6,418 nucleotides of DNA from a bacterium (GTDB lineage Bacteria; Planctomycetota; J058; JACQDU01): contig JACQDU010000716.1 of the NCBI GenBank assembly GCA_016200955.1, positions 1-6,418 on the forward strand, read 5' to 3'. Below, piece after piece: positions 4,487 to 6,418 of the stretch. The notes under the pieces are model-generated. The model was not told where the DNA came from, did no database searches, and saw only the letters and a list, made by a program, of their open reading frames with translations. How positions within the stretch are numbered: position 1 is the first letter of the stretch; each line of letters starts with the position of its first letter. A program made the position numbers and the translations under genes.

Positions 4487-5272
4487 TTACCAGGGACAGA
4501 ACAAGGGATGGAGCCTCGTGCTCCGCTCTCCCCGAGCGCTCCGCTCGAATCCGGCGAGCACGCCGGTCTCGAGCGCGAGGACCGAGACCTCTCGCGGCCC
4601 GCTCCCCGAGAAGAGCTCGAGCGGGTGAGGGAGCTCGTGCCGGGCCCCCGCCATGCGCCCCGTGCGCACGAGAGCGCGGGCATCGAGGATCGCTGCGGTG
4701 AGCATCGAGACCGCGTGCGCGCGTTCGGGGTCTCGGAGCGCTTCCTCGAGCGGAGAGCGCGACGCCCCGTTCGCATCGTGCGACACGGGAGCCGCGTCGC
4801 CCGCGAGAGAGCGCCGGAAACCGAGCTCGATGCTCCGGTCGGGGTCTCCCAGGAGCCGCTGGCCGAAGAGGCGGTAGCCGCGCTTCGCGTACATCAGGTG
4901 AGCGTGGAAGAACCGGACGTCGCTCCAGAGCTCCATGGTCGTGGCGCCGCGCTCGCGGGCCCAGTCCTCGACGGCGGCGCAGAGCTTCCCTCCCAGGCCC
5001 TGCCCGCGGGCGCGCGGGTCGAGGTAGAGCCGGTGCACCTCCGCGGTGCCGCTCCGGGGAAGATCCGCTCCCGCGAAGCCGAGCACCTCGCCCGAGTCCT
5101 CGGCGGCGAAGAACACGCCTCGCGGCGCCGCGTACCTCACGTGAGCTTCTCTCACGTCCCGGTCGAAGCCGTCGGGCTCGAAGGTCATGCCGTACTCGGA
5201 AAACACGCTCGCGAGAACTTCGATGAGGCGCGGCGTGTCCTCCTCGCGGTAGAGTCTCAGGCGTGCGGTCAT
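4487..5272 (-). CDS. GNAT-family N-acetyltransferase with C-terminal extension
   Basis: This is a 261-residue protein from ATG at 5272. Residues 1-155 form a GNAT acyl-CoA-dependent acetyltransferase domain. The opening strand is TARLRLYREEDTPRLIEVL, and EVLGFAGADL is followed by AEVHRLYLDP. The acetyl-CoA pyrophosphate-binding motif RGQGLGGKL (89-97) fits the family RxxGxG/A. MELWSDVRFFHAHLMYAKRGYRLFG (113-137) is the usual C-terminal GNAT helix and strand. The substrate cannot be told. Residues 156-261 are an Ala/Arg-rich extension without a motif I recognise; EEALRDPERAHAVSMLTAAILDA looks helical. The frame stays open 71 codons further upstream, but those codons run into the opposing SUKH gene and lack protein character, so 5272 is preferred. 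There is no Shine-Dalgarno. A TATTAT 10 nt upstream points to a leaderless mRNA. The gene probably shares a transcript with the gene at 4460-4203. Confidence 0.85.
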   Translation of the reverse strand: MTARLRLYREEDTPRLIEVLASVFSEYGMTFEPDGFDRDVREAHVRYAAPRGVFFAAEDSGEVLGFAGADLPRSGTAEVHRLYLDPRARGQGLGGKLCAAVEDWARERGATTMELWSDVRFFHAHLMYAKRGYRLFGQRLLGDPDRSIELGFRRSLAGDAAPVSHDANGASRSPLEEALRDPERAHAVSMLTAAILDARALVRTGRMAGARHELPHPLELFSGSGPREVSVLALETGVLAGFERSARGERSTRLHPLFCPW

Positions 5273-5281
5273 GGCCGCATG

Positions 5282-5287
5282 ATAATA
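5282..5287 (-). promoter_or_regulatory. Candidate -10 element of the GNAT gene (leaderless)
   Basis: On the - strand TATTAT (5287 to 5282) matches TATAAT at five of six positions. It lies 10 nt before the ATG at 5272, so transcription would begin within about 3 nt of the start codon. The leader sequence upstream is pyrimidine-rich (CTCCTCCTCC) and offers no ribosome binding site. No good -35 hexamer was found at 16-18 nt. Confidence 0.4.
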
Positions 5288-5306
5288 GGAGGAGGAGAGG
5301 CCGGCG

Positions 5307-5334
5307 TGCCTCCGCGCGCTTGACGCGCCCGGCA
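5307..5334. promoter_or_regulatory. Imperfect dyad between the divergent genes
   Basis: TGCC (5307-5310) and GGCA (5331-5334) flank an inner perfect inverted repeat, GCGCG (5314-5318) and CGCGC (5324-5328) with a 5-nt centre. The inner repeat covers the TTGACG that would serve as the -35 of the SUKH gene. A regulator bound here could control both divergent promoters. Alternating CG sequence makes chance symmetry likely, hence the low confidence. Confidence 0.3.
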
Positions 5335-5349
5335 GGAAGACGGTAGCCT
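5320..5349 (+). promoter_or_regulatory. Candidate promoter of the SUKH gene (leaderless)
   Basis: TTGACG (5320-5325) and TAGCCT (5344-5349) are 18 bp apart. The -10 ends 11 nt before the ATG at 5361, placing the transcription start at or very near the start codon. The 10 nt directly before the ATG (5351-5360) hold no Shine-Dalgarno; the only purine stretch, AGGAAGA (5334-5340), is 20 nt away and would lie outside the mRNA. Confidence 0.4.
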
Positions 5350-5360
5350 CACACGACGGT

Positions 5361-5990
5361 ATGGCGGGGAACGAGATCGACGCCGCGCTCGAGAGCGCGG
5401 TCCGCTCACTGCGCGCGGCGGCGCAGCGGGCCGGGTGCACGGCGACGTTCAAGCCGGGCGACAAGAAGGAGCTGGCGCGAGTCATCGAGCTCTATCCCCA
5501 GCTTCCCGTGGTCTACCGCCGTTTCCTCGAGAAGCACGACCCGCAGGACGCGCTGTTCAGCCCGGCTCCCGAGAACGCCATCGCGCTCCTCCCGCTCCAG
5601 CACCTCGAGGACGGGCAGCTCGGCTTCTCCGTGCACTCGACGACCGGCCACGACCTGACGGGCCAATCGGACGGCGACTGGCGCGACTCGTGGATCGTCG
5701 TCGGAGACGACAACGACACGCCGTTCTTCCTCGAGTGCGCCGAGGCCAAGGGCACCGACGCTCCCGTCTACCACGCCTGGAAGGAAGGCGGCCGCTGGCA
5801 GCGCTCGCTCGCCGCGAGCTCCTTCGAGAGGTTCCTCCGGCTCTGCGCGGCTTACATGGACGGCTATCGCAACTGGGAGGACCCCGAGGCCGACGACTTC
5901 CAGATGCCCGATCGCGTCCGCGTGGCCATCAACCGCAACCTCAGGCAGGTCGACCCCGAGCTCGACACCGAGGCCTACTGGCTCGCCTGA
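5361..5990 (+). CDS. SMI1/KNR4 (SUKH) superfamily protein
   Basis: This 209-residue soluble protein lacks a signal peptide or membrane span. The SUKH pattern is visible: a helix then LARVIELYPQLPVVYRRFLEKHD (38-60), matching the family 'LP..yr.fL..h.' motif; a strand region at 70-90; WIVVGDDNDTPFFLE (111-125), the typical 'w..ig...gd.y.ld' block; YHAWKEGGRW (137-146); and a final SFERFLRLCAAY helix (154-165). The last ~45 residues (NWEDPEADDF onward) are an extra acidic tail. Bacterial SUKH proteins are often immunity proteins of polymorphic or contact-dependent toxins, but many are stand-alone with unknown roles. No toxin gene lies in the window. The family call is from motifs by eye. The gene diverges from the GNAT gene, and a PhaR-type gene follows 41 nt downstream. 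Confidence 0.75.
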   Translation: MAGNEIDAALESAVRSLRAAAQRAGCTATFKPGDKKELARVIELYPQLPVVYRRFLEKHDPQDALFSPAPENAIALLPLQHLEDGQLGFSVHSTTGHDLTGQSDGDWRDSWIVVGDDNDTPFFLECAEAKGTDAPVYHAWKEGGRWQRSLAASSFERFLRLCAAYMDGYRNWEDPEADDFQMPDRVRVAINRNLRQVDPELDTEAYWLA

Positions 5991-5993
5991 GCC
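5980..5993 (+). terminator. Small hairpin at the SUKH stop codon
   Basis: GGCTC (5980-5984) and GAGCC (5989-5993) pair around GCCT. The right half includes the TGA stop (5988-5990), and CTCTTGCTT follows. The stem is only 5 bp and the tail is mixed, so this is a weak terminator candidate at best. Read-through into the next gene is plausible. Confidence 0.25.
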
Positions 5994-6031
5994 CTCTTGC
6001 TTAGATACCCTAGGAACCGTAGGAGGTCCCG

Positions 6032-6418
6032 ATGCGGACCATCAAGCGCTACTCGAACCGGAAGCTGTACGACACCGAGGACAAGCGCTACATCACGCTC
6101 GAGCAGATCGCCGCCCTCGTCCGCGACCACCACGACATCAAGGTCGTCGACAACCAGACCGGCGAGGACCTGACGACGGTGACGCTCTCCCAGATCCTCC
6201 TCGAGCAGGAGAAGCGCAAGGAGACCTCGCTGCCCAAGTCTTTCTTCATGGGTCTCATCCAGAGGAGCGCTTCCTCGGTCGCCGACTTCGCTCGGAAGAA
6301 CGTCCTCAACTGGTTCGACAGCTCCTTCGCCTCCGACCAGGAGGTCGAGGCGAACGTGGACAAGATGGTCCAGTCGGGCGAGGTCACGCAGGACGAGGCG
6401 AAGAAGCTCAAGGACGAG
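6032..6418 (+). CDS. phaR: PhaR-type polyhydroxyalkanoate synthesis regulator, 3'-truncated by the window edge
   Basis: The frame is open from ATG 6032 to the last base (129 codons, no stop). A canonical AGGAGGT (6021-6027) precedes the ATG. Residues 3-62 are the PHB/PHA regulator DNA-binding domain: IKRYSNRKLYDTEDKRYITLEQIAALV, then IKVVDNQTGEDLT and TLSQILLEQE. PhaR proteins repress phasin and PHA synthesis genes and are released when PHA granules form. Residues 66-100 hold a hydrophobic or amphipathic stretch (FFMGLIQRSASSVADFARKNVLNWF). Residues 103-129 (EVEANVDKMVQSGEVTQDEAKKLKDE) resemble the 'vdkLv..G.lt..Egkkl' segment of phasin-like granule proteins. This may be a regulator with a built-in granule-binding helix rather than the common PhaR C-terminal domain. 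The domain identity is firm; the physiological link to PHA in this organism is inferred, and no PHA synthase is in view. Confidence 0.85.
   Translation, partial: MRTIKRYSNRKLYDTEDKRYITLEQIAALVRDHHDIKVVDNQTGEDLTTVTLSQILLEQEKRKETSLPKSFFMGLIQRSASSVADFARKNVLNWFDSSFASDQEVEANVDKMVQSGEVTQDEAKKLKDE

Noticed and set aside
5287..5297. AGGAGGAGGAG on the + strand, looking like a strong Shine-Dalgarno
   Set aside because: No start codon with a coding frame follows at a usable distance; the SUKH ATG is more than 60 nt away. It is probably incidental.
4508..5323. Long + strand frame opposite the GNAT gene
   Set aside because: The Arg/Glu/Pro-rich product has no domain, and the opposite strand encodes a clear acetyl-CoA-binding motif.
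5273..5485. N-terminal extension of the GNAT frame up to 5485
   Set aside because: The extra 71 residues are not GNAT-like and would overlap the SUKH gene; ATG 5272 gives a normal GNAT N-terminus and sits properly behind a -10 element.
1..6418. CRISPR array, tRNA, rRNA, insertion sequence, prophage or att sites
   Set aside because: No regularly spaced direct repeats of CRISPR size, no tRNA-like cloverleaf, no transposase or integrase frame, and no flanking long inverted repeats were seen.

Overview
The window comes from a strongly GC-rich bacterium in which most codons end in C or G. It looks like a chromosomal housekeeping region with lineage-specific envelope genes. No phage, transposase, CRISPR, tRNA or rRNA signature was seen. 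The organism cannot be fixed from the sequence alone. A Planctomycetota-like or similar deep-branching Gram-negative is my best guess. It rests on the general look of the N-anchored coiled-coil protein, the small 'EFSTGSFGWY' protein and a PHA-regulator-type gene. An Lnt homologue implies a diderm envelope with triacylated lipoproteins.

Layout on the + strand: the end of rpmI (L35, 1-189) is followed by an unusually long 103-nt gap with two hairpins, then rplT (L20, 293-634). Next comes a foldable, repeat-bearing intergenic stretch (635-751). Then comes an apolipoprotein N-acyltransferase homologue (752-2608) with the full Glu/Lys/Cys nitrilase triad. A near-consensus sigma-70 promoter (2647-2674), overlapped by a 13-bp palindrome, drives a probable two-gene unit. 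That unit encodes a membrane-anchored coiled-coil protein (2803-3669) and a single-span membrane protein (3681-4043).

The unit ends in a dense block of hairpins (4066-4170) and a second octamer repeat array (4163-4186). This lies between convergent genes. On the - strand a GNAT acetyltransferase with a C-terminal extension (5272-4487) and a small conserved-looking protein (4460-4203) form a probable pair. Divergent from GNAT, across an 88-nt shared promoter region, is a SUKH (SMI1/KNR4)-type protein (5361-5990). It is followed by the start of a PhaR-type polyhydroxyalkanoate regulator (6032 to the window end). The visible C-terminal part of that regulator resembles a phasin helix.

The most unusual non-coding signal is a pair of related three-unit octamer arrays (pattern CTTYGYGT) in two different intergenic regions. 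Each has an upstream arm complementary to its own variant of the repeat. Other regulatory observations are the palindrome on the 2647-2674 promoter, a start-adjacent hairpin before lnt, and signs of leaderless transcription for the divergent GNAT/SUKH pair. No clear multi-gene defence or novel enzymatic system is evident. The candidates for something undescribed are the repeat/hairpin elements and the envelope gene pair 2803-4043.
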